Assembly (NCBI GenBank): GCA_022835495.1
Contig: BQOK01000001.1
Span: forward strand, 2,914,001 to 2,978,000
Reading direction: 5' to 3'
From: Oscillospiraceae bacterium
Lineage (GTDB): Bacteria; Bacillota; Clostridia; Oscillospirales; Ruminococcaceae
Length of the DNA stretch: 64,000 nucleotides
Shown here: piece by piece, positions 8,550-17,025 of the stretch
Layout of the letters: each line of letters opens with the position of its first letter
How positions within the stretch are numbered: position 1 is the stretch's first letter
Position numbers and translations under genes: made by a program
The notes under the pieces: model-generated
What the model saw: the letters and a program-made list of their open reading frames with translations, nothing else
Told to the model about the DNA's origin: nothing
Databases searched by the model: none

Positions 8550-9713
8550 TCAGATGACCGGGCCCAGGCAGTGGATGTCGATGGCGCTGAAATACTGGAT
8601 GGCCTCGTTTTTGGTCATCTCGCCCGACAGGGTGCGCAGAAGCTTTGCAAACGCCTCCTCGCCCACCTGGTCGATGGTCTTCTCGCCGGTAATGATCAGC
8701 CCGGCGTTCAGGTCCATGTCCTGTTCCATGCGCTGGTAGGTGTTGGGGTTGCCGCACACCTTGATCACCGGCATGCTGGGGAAGCCCTGCGGCGCGCCCC
8801 GGCCGGTGCTGAACATCATGAACTGCGCGCCCGTGGCGGCCATACCGGTCAGGATCTCGGGCTCGCGGCCCGGGGTATCCTTGATCCACAGGCCCTTTTC
8901 ATTTGTCACAAACTCCGGGTAATCCAGCACGCCCTGAATGGGTCTTGTGCCGGATTTCACAATGGCGCCCAAGGTCTTTTCCTCAATGCTGGAAAGGCCG
9001 CCGGCAATGTTGCCGGGGGTGGGCTGGCCCTTGCGCATATCGCAGCCGATTGCCTTGGCGCGGGCCTCCATTTTTTCCACGATCTCCAGGATCTTGTCGC
9101 CCACCTCTTTGCTCACGGCCCGGCGGGCAAGCAGATGCTCGCCGCCGATAAACTCGGTGGTTTCGCCGAAGATCACCGTGGCGCCCAAATCCACCAGCTT
9201 GTCGGCCACGTAGCCGATCACGCAGTTGGAGGCCATGCCGCTGGTGGTGTCGGAAGCGCCGCACTTAATGGCCATCACAATGTTCGAAACGTCCACCGGC
9301 TGGCGCTGCATGCCGGACGCGGCAATCACCATGCGGCGGGCGATGTCGGTGCCGGCCTGGATGGCCTTGCTCACACCGCCCAGCTCCTGGATGTGGATGA
9401 TCTCCACCGGCTTGCCGGTGGCCGCGATCTCGCGCACCATGCGCTCGTGGTCGGTACCCTCGCACCCCAGGCTCACCACAAGCACGCTGGCCAGGTTCGG
9501 GCTTTTGCCCAGGCTGATCAGGGTGTCGGTGACCCGCTCCAGGTCCGGCGGCATCTGGCAGCAGCCCTGGTGGTGCAGGTAGGTGATGGTGCCCTGCACC
9601 TGGCGGCAGATCGCCTGGGCCACGTCGTTGGCGCAGGTCACACTGGGAATAACGGCTACATAGTTGCGGGCGCCCACCTTGCCGTCCGGGCGCACATACC
9701 CCATAAATTCCAT
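8550..9713 (-). CDS. UxaA-family dehydratase, large subunit
   Basis: 387 residues matching the large catalytic part of UxaA/GarD-type altronate/galactarate dehydratases and of SuyB sulfolactate lyase. The opening GYVRPDGKVGARNY is the family signature. Conserved Cys and His residues (HHQGCCQMPPD, SLGCEGTDHERM, KCGASDTTSG) probably bind the active-site metal. The enzyme would remove water from a 2,3-dihydroxy acid to give a 2-oxo acid. The small SAF subunit is encoded 6 bp upstream. UxaA is one chain in many bacteria but split in SuyAB-like systems, as here. Confidence 0.9.
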   Translation of the reverse strand: MEFMGYVRPDGKVGARNYVAVIPSVTCANDVAQAICRQVQGTITYLHHQGCCQMPPDLERVTDTLISLGKSPNLASVLVVSLGCEGTDHERMVREIAATGKPVEIIHIQELGGVSKAIQAGTDIARRMVIAASGMQRQPVDVSNIVMAIKCGASDTTSGMASNCVIGYVADKLVDLGATVIFGETTEFIGGEHLLARRAVSKEVGDKILEIVEKMEARAKAIGCDMRKGQPTPGNIAGGLSSIEEKTLGAIVKSGTRPIQGVLDYPEFVTNEKGLWIKDTPGREPEILTGMAATGAQFMMFSTGRGAPQGFPSMPVIKVCGNPNTYQRMEQDMDLNAGLIITGEKTIDQVGEEAFAKLLRTLSGEMTKNEAIQYFSAIDIHCLGPVI

Positions 9714-9719
9714 CGTGTC

Positions 9720-10022
9720 TTACTCCTTCCAGTCGCCGCGGCCGCGCATGCTGTCCAGATTGTGGATGTGCACGTATTCGCCTTTTTTGATCTCTTTGGT
9801 GGCAATGCCGATCTCCTCGCCGTACTTCATGATCAGCTCGCCCACATGGATGTCGCGCACCGCGATCTTGTGGCCATAAGGCACGTCGCCCATGACCGTG
9901 ACCACCTCGCTCTCGCCGCGCTTGTCGCGCACCTCCACCTCGGTGCCGTCCACAATGCCCTCGGCAAAAATAGTGGCCACATTGTCCTTGTCGCTCACTT
10001 TCAGCGCCAGTTTCAAATCCAT
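9720..10022 (-). CDS. UxaA-family dehydratase, small SAF-domain subunit
   Basis: 100 residues forming a single SAF domain, equivalent to the N-terminus of UxaA or to SuyA. The sequence GDVPYGHKIAVRDIHVGELIMKYGE is split over the strand region, and a typical YVHIHNLDS stretch closes the fold. It supplies part of the substrate pocket to the large subunit. An AGGAG site precedes the ATG. It sits 27 bp after the larA-like gene and 6 bp before the large-subunit gene, so the three are surely cotranscribed. Confidence 0.9.
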   Translation of the reverse strand: MDLKLALKVSDKDNVATIFAEGIVDGTEVEVRDKRGESEVVTVMGDVPYGHKIAVRDIHVGELIMKYGEEIGIATKEIKKGEYVHIHNLDSMRGRGDWKE

Positions 10023-10049
10023 TGCTCTTTCTCCTTTTTTCTCACCGGG

Positions 10050-11327
10050 TCAGCCTTTTACCGCCAGCACACTCACGCCGTCCGGAATGACCACCACGCT
10101 GGCATCCCTGCCCTTGATGCCGTAGGCGATCTCCAGCGCCTCGTCCGGGCTCGACGCCGGGATCATGTTGGCCCTGCGCACCAGCTCATGATCCAGGTAG
10201 GTAGTGACCAGAATGACCTTGTGCTTTTTCAGAATGCGGGAATAAATCTGCGGGCACCACTGTTCCGAGATGGTTTCCTTCGGGGGAATCTTGGAAAGAT
10301 AAGCGTCGATCTCGTCCACGCTGCCCAGGGTGATGAGCCGCTCAAAGTTTGTGCCGCCCATTCCCTCGCAGCAGGAACAGCACATGATGATCACGCCGTC
10401 TTCGCCGGCGCAGGCCTCCGCGGTAGCCACCGCCTTGGGGCTCTGGTAAAGGTTCTGGTCCAGCGGGTATCCGCCGTTGCTGGTTACCACAATGTCCCCC
10501 TCAATGGAGGGGCACTGGCTCTGCTCGCGGATGAACTGCACACCTGCGGCGTGCGCGCCCTCCAGATCGCCGGCCCAGGCGGCCACAACCTTTTTGTCCC
10601 CGTCCAGCGCCACGTTCAAAATGAACTGGGTGTTCACCGCCCGCGCCGCGCAGATCATATCCGTGTGGATGGGGTTGCCCTCCAGCACGCCGGTGGTGGA
10701 GTGGGCGTCTGCAATGGCCTTGTAGCTGTGGTTCTCGTTCACCGTGGCCGCGTTGCAGATACCGGGCAGAATGCTTTTGCGCCCGCCCGAAAAGCCCGCG
10801 AAAAAGTGCGGTTCAATAAACCCCTCGCACAGCAAAAGATCGCAGTCCACGGCTTCCCTGTTGCAGAAAAACTCGGCCCCGCTGGGCAGGTCGCACACCT
10901 TCACAAAATCCTCGTCCTTGAAGGCGTTGTTCACCACGATGCGCTCCTGATCCACGATCGTGTCGCCGAACATGCGGCGCTGCTCCTCCTCGGTGGTGGG
11001 GCGGTGCAGGCCGGTGGCGATCAGGATGGTGATCTCCGCGTCCGGGCTGCCCTTGCGCAGCTCGGCCAGCAGAATAGGCAGGGTCAGCTTGCTGGGCACC
11101 GCCCGTGTGTGATCGCTGGTCACAAGCGTGATCTTTTTTTTGCCCCTTGCCAGCTCGCACAGCGGCGGCGTGCCCACAGGGTGTGCCAGCGCGTCGCGCA
11201 CCAGCTCCGCCTCGCCCATGGGGGGCTTGTACTGGTGCATCTTTGCGGTAACCACCGCTTTGAGGTTTGCCTCGTCCACATGCAGCTCCAGGCTGGAGGT
11301 GTAGTACGGGATCTTGATGGTCTTCAT
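10050..11327 (-). CDS. LarA-family nickel-pincer-dependent 2-hydroxy acid racemase/epimerase
   Basis: 425 residues, usual LarA length. The hallmark segments are present: SDHTRAVPS with D72 and R75, TGLHRPTTEEE with H108, EPHFFAGFSGGRKSILPG with H174 and K184, and H200. These fall at the numbers I recall for Lactiplantibacillus LarA, where K184 binds the nickel-pincer cofactor, H200 ligates nickel and H108/H174 move the proton. The family now includes lactate, malate and other hydroxy-acid racemases and gluconate 2-epimerase, so lactate is not assured. First gene of the operon. The cofactor genes larB, larC and larE are not in the window. Confidence 0.9.
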   Translation of the reverse strand: MKTIKIPYYTSSLELHVDEANLKAVVTAKMHQYKPPMGEAELVRDALAHPVGTPPLCELARGKKKITLVTSDHTRAVPSKLTLPILLAELRKGSPDAEITILIATGLHRPTTEEEQRRMFGDTIVDQERIVVNNAFKDEDFVKVCDLPSGAEFFCNREAVDCDLLLCEGFIEPHFFAGFSGGRKSILPGICNAATVNENHSYKAIADAHSTTGVLEGNPIHTDMICAARAVNTQFILNVALDGDKKVVAAWAGDLEGAHAAGVQFIREQSQCPSIEGDIVVTSNGGYPLDQNLYQSPKAVATAEACAGEDGVIIMCCSCCEGMGGTNFERLITLGSVDEIDAYLSKIPPKETISEQWCPQIYSRILKKHKVILVTTYLDHELVRRANMIPASSPDEALEIAYGIKGRDASVVVIPDGVSVLAVKG

Positions 11328-11374
11328 CCAATTCCTCCTTCATGGCAGGTTTCAGTCCATTTTCGAAATGCATG

Positions 11375-11384
11375 TTGTATACAA
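11375..11384. promoter_or_regulatory. GntR/FCD operator before the larA-like operon
   Basis: The perfect 10-bp palindrome TTGTATACAA begins 17 bp downstream of the -10 box, about 48 bp before the start codon. It matches the FadR-subfamily consensus with a GTATAC core. The same core, extended to 12 bp, sits in the same place at the glycerate kinase promoter. Confidence 0.7.
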
Positions 11385-11401
11385 TTTTTTCTTTCGTTAA
11401 A

Positions 11402-11430
11402 ACTTTACCCTATTTCTCTGCATATGTCAA
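11402..11430 (-). promoter_or_regulatory. Promoter of the larA-like operon
   Basis: On the minus strand TTGACA (11425-11430) and TAAAGT (11402-11407) are 17 bp apart. The palindromic operator is just downstream, so repression by blocking initiation or escape is likely. Confidence 0.75.
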
Positions 11431-11509
11431 CAGGGTACGACCCGATTTGTGGATTTTATCCAAGCAAATTGTTCATTTTAACGAATCAATTTATTAATAA
11501 AAAATGAAC

Positions 11510-11548
11510 AAAAAGCCCGCCCTGCACATTTGGCAGGGCGGGCTTTTT
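11510..11548. terminator. Terminator after glycerate kinase
   Basis: Sixteen-base arms (AAAAAGCCCGCCCTGC and complement) surround a 7-nt loop and end in a T-run on the minus strand, 11 bp past the kinase stop codon. Confidence 0.88.
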
Positions 11549-11558
11549 GAATTTTTAT

Positions 11559-12794
11559 TTAACGGCGCAGCAGCAGCACCGCCACGTCGTTCACATTGGT
11601 GCCGGTGGGGCCGGTCATTACAAGGCCGCCCGTCTTTTGCAGCGCGTGGTAGGCATCGTTCTCCCTAAGCACCTCAAATACATCGACCCCCTGCGCTTTC
11701 AGGGCGGCTTTGGTGGTAAAATCCACATAACCGCCCGCCGCGTCGGTGGGGCCGTCGGTGCCGTCCGAGCCCACCGAAAACACCGCCGCACCCGCCAGGT
11801 CTGCAATGCCCTCGGCCGCGGCCAGCGCCAGCTCCTGGTTGCGGCCGCCCTTGCCCTTGCCGGTCAAGTGCACCACCGTTTCTCCTCCCGCAATAAACGC
11901 CAGCGAGTGATCCACATCCGCTTTGTAGCGGGCAATGGCCGCCAGAAACGCTCCCGCCTCCCGCGCCTCGCAGGCCAGGCTGTCGGTGAGCACCAGCGGC
12001 TCATATCCCAGCTCCCGGCAGGCCTTTTCCGCCGCCGAGCACAGCTGCCGCACACTGCCGGTGATCCTGGTTTCCACATTGTTCAGGCGCTTGGGGGTCT
12101 CCACATCCATCAGGGCCAGCGCCTCAGGGGAAAGGCGAAGCCCGTATTTTGCCACAATGGCCTTCGCGTCTGCCGCCGTGGAGGAATCCGGGTAGGCCGG
12201 GCCGGAGGCGATCATGTCCAGCGGATCGCCCAAAATATCCGACAGCACGATGCTGAACACCTGCGCCGGGGCACACAGCTGGGCAAACTTGCCGCCCTTC
12301 ACCGCCGAAAGGCGCTTGCGCAGGGTGTTGATCTCCACGATATCGGCCCCGCAGGCCAGCAGCTGCCGGGTCACATCCGCCAATTCCTCCGCCGGTACCA
12401 GCGGTTTTTCAAACAGGGCCGAACCCCCGCCCGACACCAAAAACAGCACCGTGTCCTCTTCGGTCAGATCCTTTACCAGATCAATGGCGGCCTGTGCGCC
12501 CCTAAAGCTGTTTTCATCCGGCACCGGGTGGCCGGCCTCCCAGATCTCAAAGTTGGCAATGGGCCCTTTGCTGTGGCCGTACTTGGTCACCACCACGCCG
12601 GCCTCGATGCGCTCACCCAGCAGCTCGGCGGCGGTTCCGGCCATCTGCCACGCCGCCTTGCCCGCGGCCACCAGCCGCACCCGCCCCTGGTCAAAGCTGC
12701 GCCCTCCCAGAGCCTTTTTCACCGCCTGGTCAGGAAGCGCCGCCGCAATGGCCGCCTGTATGATTCTGTCTGCATCCTGGCGCAAAGTAGACAT
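11559..12794 (-). CDS. Glycerate 2-kinase (MOFRL family)
   Basis: 411 residues with the two-domain DUF4147/MOFRL layout. It has VSGGGSALFEKP (about residues 125-136), KRLSAVKGGKFAQL with the catalytic Lys, and C-terminal GGRNQELAL and GSDGTDGPTDAAGG typical of GckA/TtuD. These kinases turn D-glycerate into 2-phosphoglycerate, feeding lower glycolysis. The ATG at 12794 follows GAAGGAGG. The gene has its own promoter and a TTGTATACAA-type operator, tying it to the larA-like operon downstream in the same direction. Confidence 0.92.
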   Translation of the reverse strand: MSTLRQDADRIIQAAIAAALPDQAVKKALGGRSFDQGRVRLVAAGKAAWQMAGTAAELLGERIEAGVVVTKYGHSKGPIANFEIWEAGHPVPDENSFRGAQAAIDLVKDLTEEDTVLFLVSGGGSALFEKPLVPAEELADVTRQLLACGADIVEINTLRKRLSAVKGGKFAQLCAPAQVFSIVLSDILGDPLDMIASGPAYPDSSTAADAKAIVAKYGLRLSPEALALMDVETPKRLNNVETRITGSVRQLCSAAEKACRELGYEPLVLTDSLACEAREAGAFLAAIARYKADVDHSLAFIAGGETVVHLTGKGKGGRNQELALAAAEGIADLAGAAVFSVGSDGTDGPTDAAGGYVDFTTKAALKAQGVDVFEVLRENDAYHALQKTGGLVMTGPTGTNVNDVAVLLLRR

Positions 12795-12832
12795 CTCTGT
12801 TTCCTCCTTCAATTCCGTCTGTGAGTTCGGAA

Positions 12833-12844
12833 ATTGTATACAAT
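12833..12844. promoter_or_regulatory. GntR/FCD operator before glycerate kinase
   Basis: The perfect 12-bp palindrome ATTGTATACAAT starts 15 bp downstream of the -10 box and lies about 38 bp before the start codon. Placement and core match the site before the larA-like operon. Confidence 0.72.
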
Positions 12845-12859
12845 AGTGCTTCCTATTCA

Positions 12860-12888
12860 TTATTAACACAAACCGCGCCTGCCCGCAA
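12860..12888 (-). promoter_or_regulatory. Promoter of glycerate kinase
   Basis: On the minus strand TTGCGG (12883-12888) and TAATAA (12860-12865) are 17 bp apart. The -35 is weak; the -10 is good. Confidence 0.55.
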
Positions 12889-12940
12889 CTGGCGTTTTTC
12901 ATAAGGTTTTTCTTCAAAAATCTCTGTTTTGCGCGCAAAA

Positions 12941-12972
12941 GCCGCCGGGTCCACGATCAGGGGCCCGGCGGC
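12941..12972 (-). terminator. Terminator after the first DUF3048 gene
   Basis: GCCGCCGGG/CCCGGCGGC arms with a 14-nt middle form a strong hairpin followed by TTTTGCG on the minus strand, just past the stop codon. Confidence 0.65.
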
Positions 12973-12984
12973 GCGCTCTGCTGC

Positions 12985-14232
12985 TTATTCCTGGGGCGGG
13001 TCCTCGGGGGCCGGCTCTCCTTCGTCCGCTCCGGCGTCCGGGGCCGGTTCGCCGCCCGCCTCTTCACCCTCGGCCTCGGGGGGCTGCAGGTCCTCCAGCG
13101 GCTTGGGGGCCGGGGGCAGCGGCTGCTCGCTGCCGTCCTGCGCCAGCAGGCGCAGGGTCTGCCCCTCAAAGCCGCCCCATACCCCCATATAGGTACGGCC
13201 CGGCTCCACGGCCAGGGCCGCGCCGGCTTCGTCGAACAGCTGTACCGGGCTTTGCGGGCCGCTCTTGCTCCACCGGATGGTGCGTGCCCCCCCCTTGCTC
13301 AAATACAGCCCCTCGCCGGAAGCAAGGTCATAATTGCGGGTCACCCCGTCGTCCTTGTACCCGGCGCGCGCCATCAGCAGCACCACGTTCATAAACCGCA
13401 CGCTGCCCTCTTCGGTGTTCGCGTCGGTCTGAAACTCGCCGTCCTCTTTCAGGTAATAGCGCTCCTCCGCGGGGTCGTATTCCAGCACCGCGCAGCGCTC
13501 GCTGCCATAGCCGATCTCCAGCGTGCCCCCATTCGCCGCCTGGGGCGCGCTGCCTTCGGCAAAGTGAAAAAACGTGGGCGTGGCGCCCTGTGCGCTTTGG
13601 CCGTACAGCTCCAGCGCGCCGGGGATCAGATCCTTGTGGGTATACCAACCATATTCGCTGTTGTAGGCCGCCCGGCGGGAGGAATCATAATCGAAGGCAT
13701 TCACCCCCGCATATCTTCCGTCCAGCGGCTGATATGCATACAGGTTGAGCAGGTTCGAGGTGTAAACGTCGCTGCCGATGAACATGGGGATCGCGCCGAA
13801 CGGCATCACCAGCTGCAAAAACACATCCCGGCCGGGGCCCACCGGGCCCGCGCGCTCCACCTGCTCATATCCCTCGTACAGGGCCATCAGCCGGCTTCCC
13901 TGCCCCTCGGTGTTCGCCTCGATCAAAATATCCGCCGTGCTGATGCCCCACTGGGGGCGGCACGCCTTGGTGTTGTAAAGCATCACAGCCACGGGCCGCA
14001 TCCCCTCGGCCTTTGCCTCGCGCCCTGTGAGCGCGCTGACCCCCGGCTGCGCGGCGGGCATCTCGCCGCTCACCTGGGGCTGCTGGGGCTCGGGTTCCGG
14101 TGTAACCGCCGCCGAGGCAGGCTGTCCGCTGCCTGCGCTGCCCGCGCCGGAAGCGCCCGGCGCGCCGCAGCCCGCCAGCAGCGCCAGGGTGAGGGCCAGC
14201 GCAAAGGCCAGCGCTTGTTTGCCAAATTTCAT
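12985..14232 (-). CDS. DUF3048 lipoprotein, paralogue 1
   Basis: 415 residues. A signal peptide ends in LLAGC (Cys 22), so it is a membrane-anchored exported lipoprotein. A Gly/Ala/Pro linker follows, then a DUF3048 (YerB-type) domain opening with MRPVAVMLYNTKACRPQWGIS. The C-terminal 50 residues are an acidic Pro/Glu-rich tail absent from the other two copies. Where the other two have GPVRSARDQ this one has GPVGPGRDV, so it has diverged most. The DUF3048 function is not established; a wall or envelope role is plausible. It is the last of three tandem paralogues, each separated by about 90-150 bp. Confidence 0.85.
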   Translation of the reverse strand: MKFGKQALAFALALTLALLAGCGAPGASGAGSAGSGQPASAAVTPEPEPQQPQVSGEMPAAQPGVSALTGREAKAEGMRPVAVMLYNTKACRPQWGISTADILIEANTEGQGSRLMALYEGYEQVERAGPVGPGRDVFLQLVMPFGAIPMFIGSDVYTSNLLNLYAYQPLDGRYAGVNAFDYDSSRRAAYNSEYGWYTHKDLIPGALELYGQSAQGATPTFFHFAEGSAPQAANGGTLEIGYGSERCAVLEYDPAEERYYLKEDGEFQTDANTEEGSVRFMNVVLLMARAGYKDDGVTRNYDLASGEGLYLSKGGARTIRWSKSGPQSPVQLFDEAGAALAVEPGRTYMGVWGGFEGQTLRLLAQDGSEQPLPPAPKPLEDLQPPEAEGEEAGGEPAPDAGADEGEPAPEDPPQE

Positions 14233-14267
14233 TGCAGAAGTTCTCCTTTGTAAAACGATTCAAAAAC

Positions 14268-14295
14268 GGGGCCTGCCGCTTGTGAGGCAGGCCCC
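14268..14295 (-). terminator. Terminator after the second DUF3048 gene
   Basis: GGGGCCTGCC (14268-14277) pairs with GGCAGGCCCC (14286-14295). On the minus strand the stem is followed by GTTTTTG, so the three lipoprotein genes are probably not one simple transcript. Confidence 0.7.
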
Positions 14296-14323
14296 CGAGA
14301 TAAAAGATCACAGGGAAAATGGG

Positions 14324-15538
14324 TTAATCGTCGCTCTCCTGGAAGGTTTCGCTCGTGGGGGCTTCCTGGGTTTCCTGGGCAGTGGCAAGGGGTTCCCATT
14401 TAAAATTGCCCAGTTCGTCCTGGTCCACCACCGTCACATAGCTCTTGCCGCAGTTGATGTAAAAAGGCTCCTCGGTGTCAAACGTAACCAAACGCAGGGC
14501 TTCCAGGTCCGTGCCCTTCTGCCAGCGGATCAGCTCGATCTTGCCTCCGTAGCAGTAGTAGCCCACGCCGCCCCACTCATAGATAGCTTCCTGCAGATCC
14601 TTAGCCTCGTGGCCAGGGTATACGTGGATGTCGGTGAACAGCACGATCAGGTTGTCGAAGGCGAGCTGCTGGTCGTTGTTCTCATCCACGGTGTCGCGGT
14701 AGTTGCCCGCGCTGGAATAATACTGCGCCATCTTGTACTGGCCCAGGGTGGGGTCGTAGTCAAACCGGGTGCGGTAGCTCTGGGAATGGCGGATGGTCAC
14801 CCGCTCGGCAATGGGGTCGGCGCCGTCCTTCAGGTGCTCGCCGGTGGGGATATACGCCGGGTCGCGGTAGTCCACAAAATTAAAGAAGGTGGAGTTGTAG
14901 CTGCGCCGGTCATCCACTTCCTTGCGGCTGATGTAATCGGCAATCAATTCGCCGCTGGTGTAAGCGGTGTGCTCGGTGGCCACGGTATTGCCCGCCCAGT
15001 TGCGGCGGTTCTTATCGCGGAAGTAGAGCTTGCTGTCGAAGTTGCCCTCCAGATTCCACTCGTCGTAGTCATAATTTTCAATATATTGTTTCTGCACCAC
15101 GCTCTGGCCGATGTGCACATACAGCGGCTGCCAGGGCAGCACCAGGCGGAAGAACTGGTCGCGGGCCGACCGCACCGGGCCGATGGTGGGGATCTCGTTG
15201 TAATCGTTAAACAGGGCCATGAAACGGGTAATGCCGCCCTCCACCTTGATTTCGAACAGCATCTGCGCCGCCGAAAGGCCCCGCTGGGGCCGGCAGGTGG
15301 TGAGGTTGTTCACCATCACGGCGGTGATGCGCTGGCCCTCAGGGTAGTCCAGGTTCTTTTCGTAACCGGTGAGCACATTGGCCTCGTAGGGCTCGGGCGT
15401 GGGTTCCGGTGTGGGCTGCGCAGTGGGCGCGGGTTCATTGCCGCCGGGCTGCCCGCCGCTTCCGGAATTTCCGCCGCAGGCCGTGAACAGGCCCGCCGCA
15501 AGGGCCAGGGTCAAAACGATACTGACAAGACGTTTCAT
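14324..15538 (-). CDS. DUF3048 lipoprotein, paralogue 2
   Basis: 404 residues. The signal peptide ends in LFTAC (Cys 21), a lipobox. After a Gly/Pro/Thr-rich linker with TPEPTPEP repeats comes the DUF3048 domain (RITAVMVNNLTTCRPQRGLS, GPVRSARDQFFRL). The start MKRLVS at 15538 is preferred over an upstream in-frame codon at 15553. A short acidic Ser/Thr-rich tail ends the protein. Middle copy of three; expected on the outer face of the membrane. Confidence 0.85.
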   Translation of the reverse strand: MKRLVSIVLTLALAAGLFTACGGNSGSGGQPGGNEPAPTAQPTPEPTPEPYEANVLTGYEKNLDYPEGQRITAVMVNNLTTCRPQRGLSAAQMLFEIKVEGGITRFMALFNDYNEIPTIGPVRSARDQFFRLVLPWQPLYVHIGQSVVQKQYIENYDYDEWNLEGNFDSKLYFRDKNRRNWAGNTVATEHTAYTSGELIADYISRKEVDDRRSYNSTFFNFVDYRDPAYIPTGEHLKDGADPIAERVTIRHSQSYRTRFDYDPTLGQYKMAQYYSSAGNYRDTVDENNDQQLAFDNLIVLFTDIHVYPGHEAKDLQEAIYEWGGVGYYCYGGKIELIRWQKGTDLEALRLVTFDTEEPFYINCGKSYVTVVDQDELGNFKWEPLATAQETQEAPTSETFQESDD

Positions 15539-15685
15539 GTGTGATTCCCTCAAATCCTGTTTTTTTCGCAGGCTTTCCAGCCTGGGGTGCGCGTTTCTTT
15601 TTCTATTATATCAGCCCGCGCCGCCGGGGGCAACCGGTCGGCGGGTCAAACGCCAAAAAACCGCGGGGCCGGGAGGCTTTCTGCG

Positions 15686-16813
15686 TCACTTCACATCGCC
15701 GAAGGCTTGCTCCAGCGTCTGGCCGTCGATGCGGCAGTTGTCGATCTGCTCGGTGCCCACCACCGCCACGTAGCTGGTTCCCGGGTTTACCTTTATATCC
15801 AGCTCGTGGCCCTCGTTGTCCACGATGCGCAGGGGGCTTGCCGGATCCTCCTTGATCCAGCGCACCCGCTCATACCGGCCGCCGTTAAAATACACGCCTG
15901 CACCCTGGCCCTCGTCAAAGCGCACGTTGGCCAGCACCCCGTCCGGGTACTTTTCAATGGTGGCAAACAGCAAAAACACGTTGTCCGCCCCGTACTGGCG
16001 GCCCTCGTCGGCCATGTCCACCTGGGGCTGGTCGTACTGAAATTTCAGGTACCTGCCGCTGCTCTCGTCATACACAAAGGTGGAGTCCGCATAACTGGAA
16101 AAGCGCAGATAAACCTCGTCCGCGCTGCCGCCTGTAAGCTCCCGCCGGGGCTCGGAATACCGCACAAAGTCAAACACCGGCGGCGGTTCGTTCACGGCCG
16201 CGCTCTGCAGCGCGTACTGTTCCACCGCGGCGGCAAACGCTTCACCGTTCGTGTAAACGCAGTGCTCCTGCCCTTTTGTCTTGCGGCGCTCGGCGTCAAT
16301 CCAGTAAAAATTCTTGTATTTGCCGTCGATGCTCTTCCGGTCGGTGTATTTATACCGTTCCAGATATTCCATCGCCACATTGGACCCGCCGATGTGCGCA
16401 TACAGGCATTGCAGAGGCAGCATAAGCTGCACATGCTGATCCCGCGCCGAGCGGATGGGCCCCACCGTGGGCATGGCCGCGTAATTCCGGTAAACGGCCA
16501 TAAGCCGCGTGATGCCGCTCTCGGTAACCATCTCGTACACCAGATCGGCGCTGTTCAGCCCGCTCTGGGGCCAGGCCGCCCGCACGTTGTTGATCATCAC
16601 GGCCACACCCCGGGTACCCTCCGGGTAGTTTTCACCCCGCGGCAGCCCGGTATACGGGTTGATGTCGCCCGGCACCTCGTACGTTACCAACGTTTCAGGG
16701 GCCGCGTCCGGCGCGGGGCTGGGCGAGGGCTCCGGCACGGTGCCAGCCCCGCAGGCGCAAAGCGCGCCGCCGCAAATACATGCGGCAAGCGCCGCCGCCA
16801 AGGTCCGTTTCAT
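15686..16813 (-). CDS. DUF3048 lipoprotein, paralogue 3
   Basis: 375 residues, lipobox ending in Cys 21 (GALCAC). The DUF3048 domain shows GVAVMINNVRAAWPQSGLNSADLVYE as two neighbouring strands, and GPIRSARDQHVQLMLPLQCLYAHIGG, which is very close to copy 2. The start at 16813 follows AAAGGAGGC; the frame stays open upstream to 17059 but lacks a signal sequence there. First of the three tandem genes in transcription order. The neighbours give no clear function. Confidence 0.85.
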   Translation of the reverse strand: MKRTLAAALAACICGGALCACGAGTVPEPSPSPAPDAAPETLVTYEVPGDINPYTGLPRGENYPEGTRGVAVMINNVRAAWPQSGLNSADLVYEMVTESGITRLMAVYRNYAAMPTVGPIRSARDQHVQLMLPLQCLYAHIGGSNVAMEYLERYKYTDRKSIDGKYKNFYWIDAERRKTKGQEHCVYTNGEAFAAAVEQYALQSAAVNEPPPVFDFVRYSEPRRELTGGSADEVYLRFSSYADSTFVYDESSGRYLKFQYDQPQVDMADEGRQYGADNVFLLFATIEKYPDGVLANVRFDEGQGAGVYFNGGRYERVRWIKEDPASPLRIVDNEGHELDIKVNPGTSYVAVVGTEQIDNCRIDGQTLEQAFGDVK

Positions 16814-16930
16814 TCGCGTGCCTCCTTTAAACGTTTCGATTTTCTTTATCATACTCGCTTTGGCCGCTTTTGTAAACGGTTTGTAATAATTTAGACGTTT
16901 GAAGGGCCGCAAATATTTCACTTTCCCTAT

Positions 16931-16974
16931 CGAAGAAATGCGGGGCGGCCCAAAGGCCGCCCCGCATTTCTTCG
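16931..16974. terminator. Terminator after the GH3 gene
   Basis: Twenty-base arms (16931-16950 and 16955-16974) with a 4-nt CAAA loop form a very stable hairpin. The stem end TTTCTTCG provides the U-rich part on the minus strand. Confidence 0.78.
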
Positions 16975-17025
16975 CGCATTTGCCCCGCGCCCTGCCCGTT
17001 GCAGGCGCGCCTTTCTGTGGTGGGC

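Noticed and set aside
6939-11507. 1522-codon open frame on the plus strand across the whole sugar-acid operon
   Set aside because: It is antisense to four genes with clear families and good ribosome-binding sites. Its composition (His/Ala/Gly/Gln-rich) is what a GC-rich shadow frame gives.
14027-15544. 505-codon plus-strand frame over the DUF3048 genes
   Set aside because: Antisense shadow of lipoprotein genes whose signal peptides and DUF3048 domains are clear; no family features of its own.
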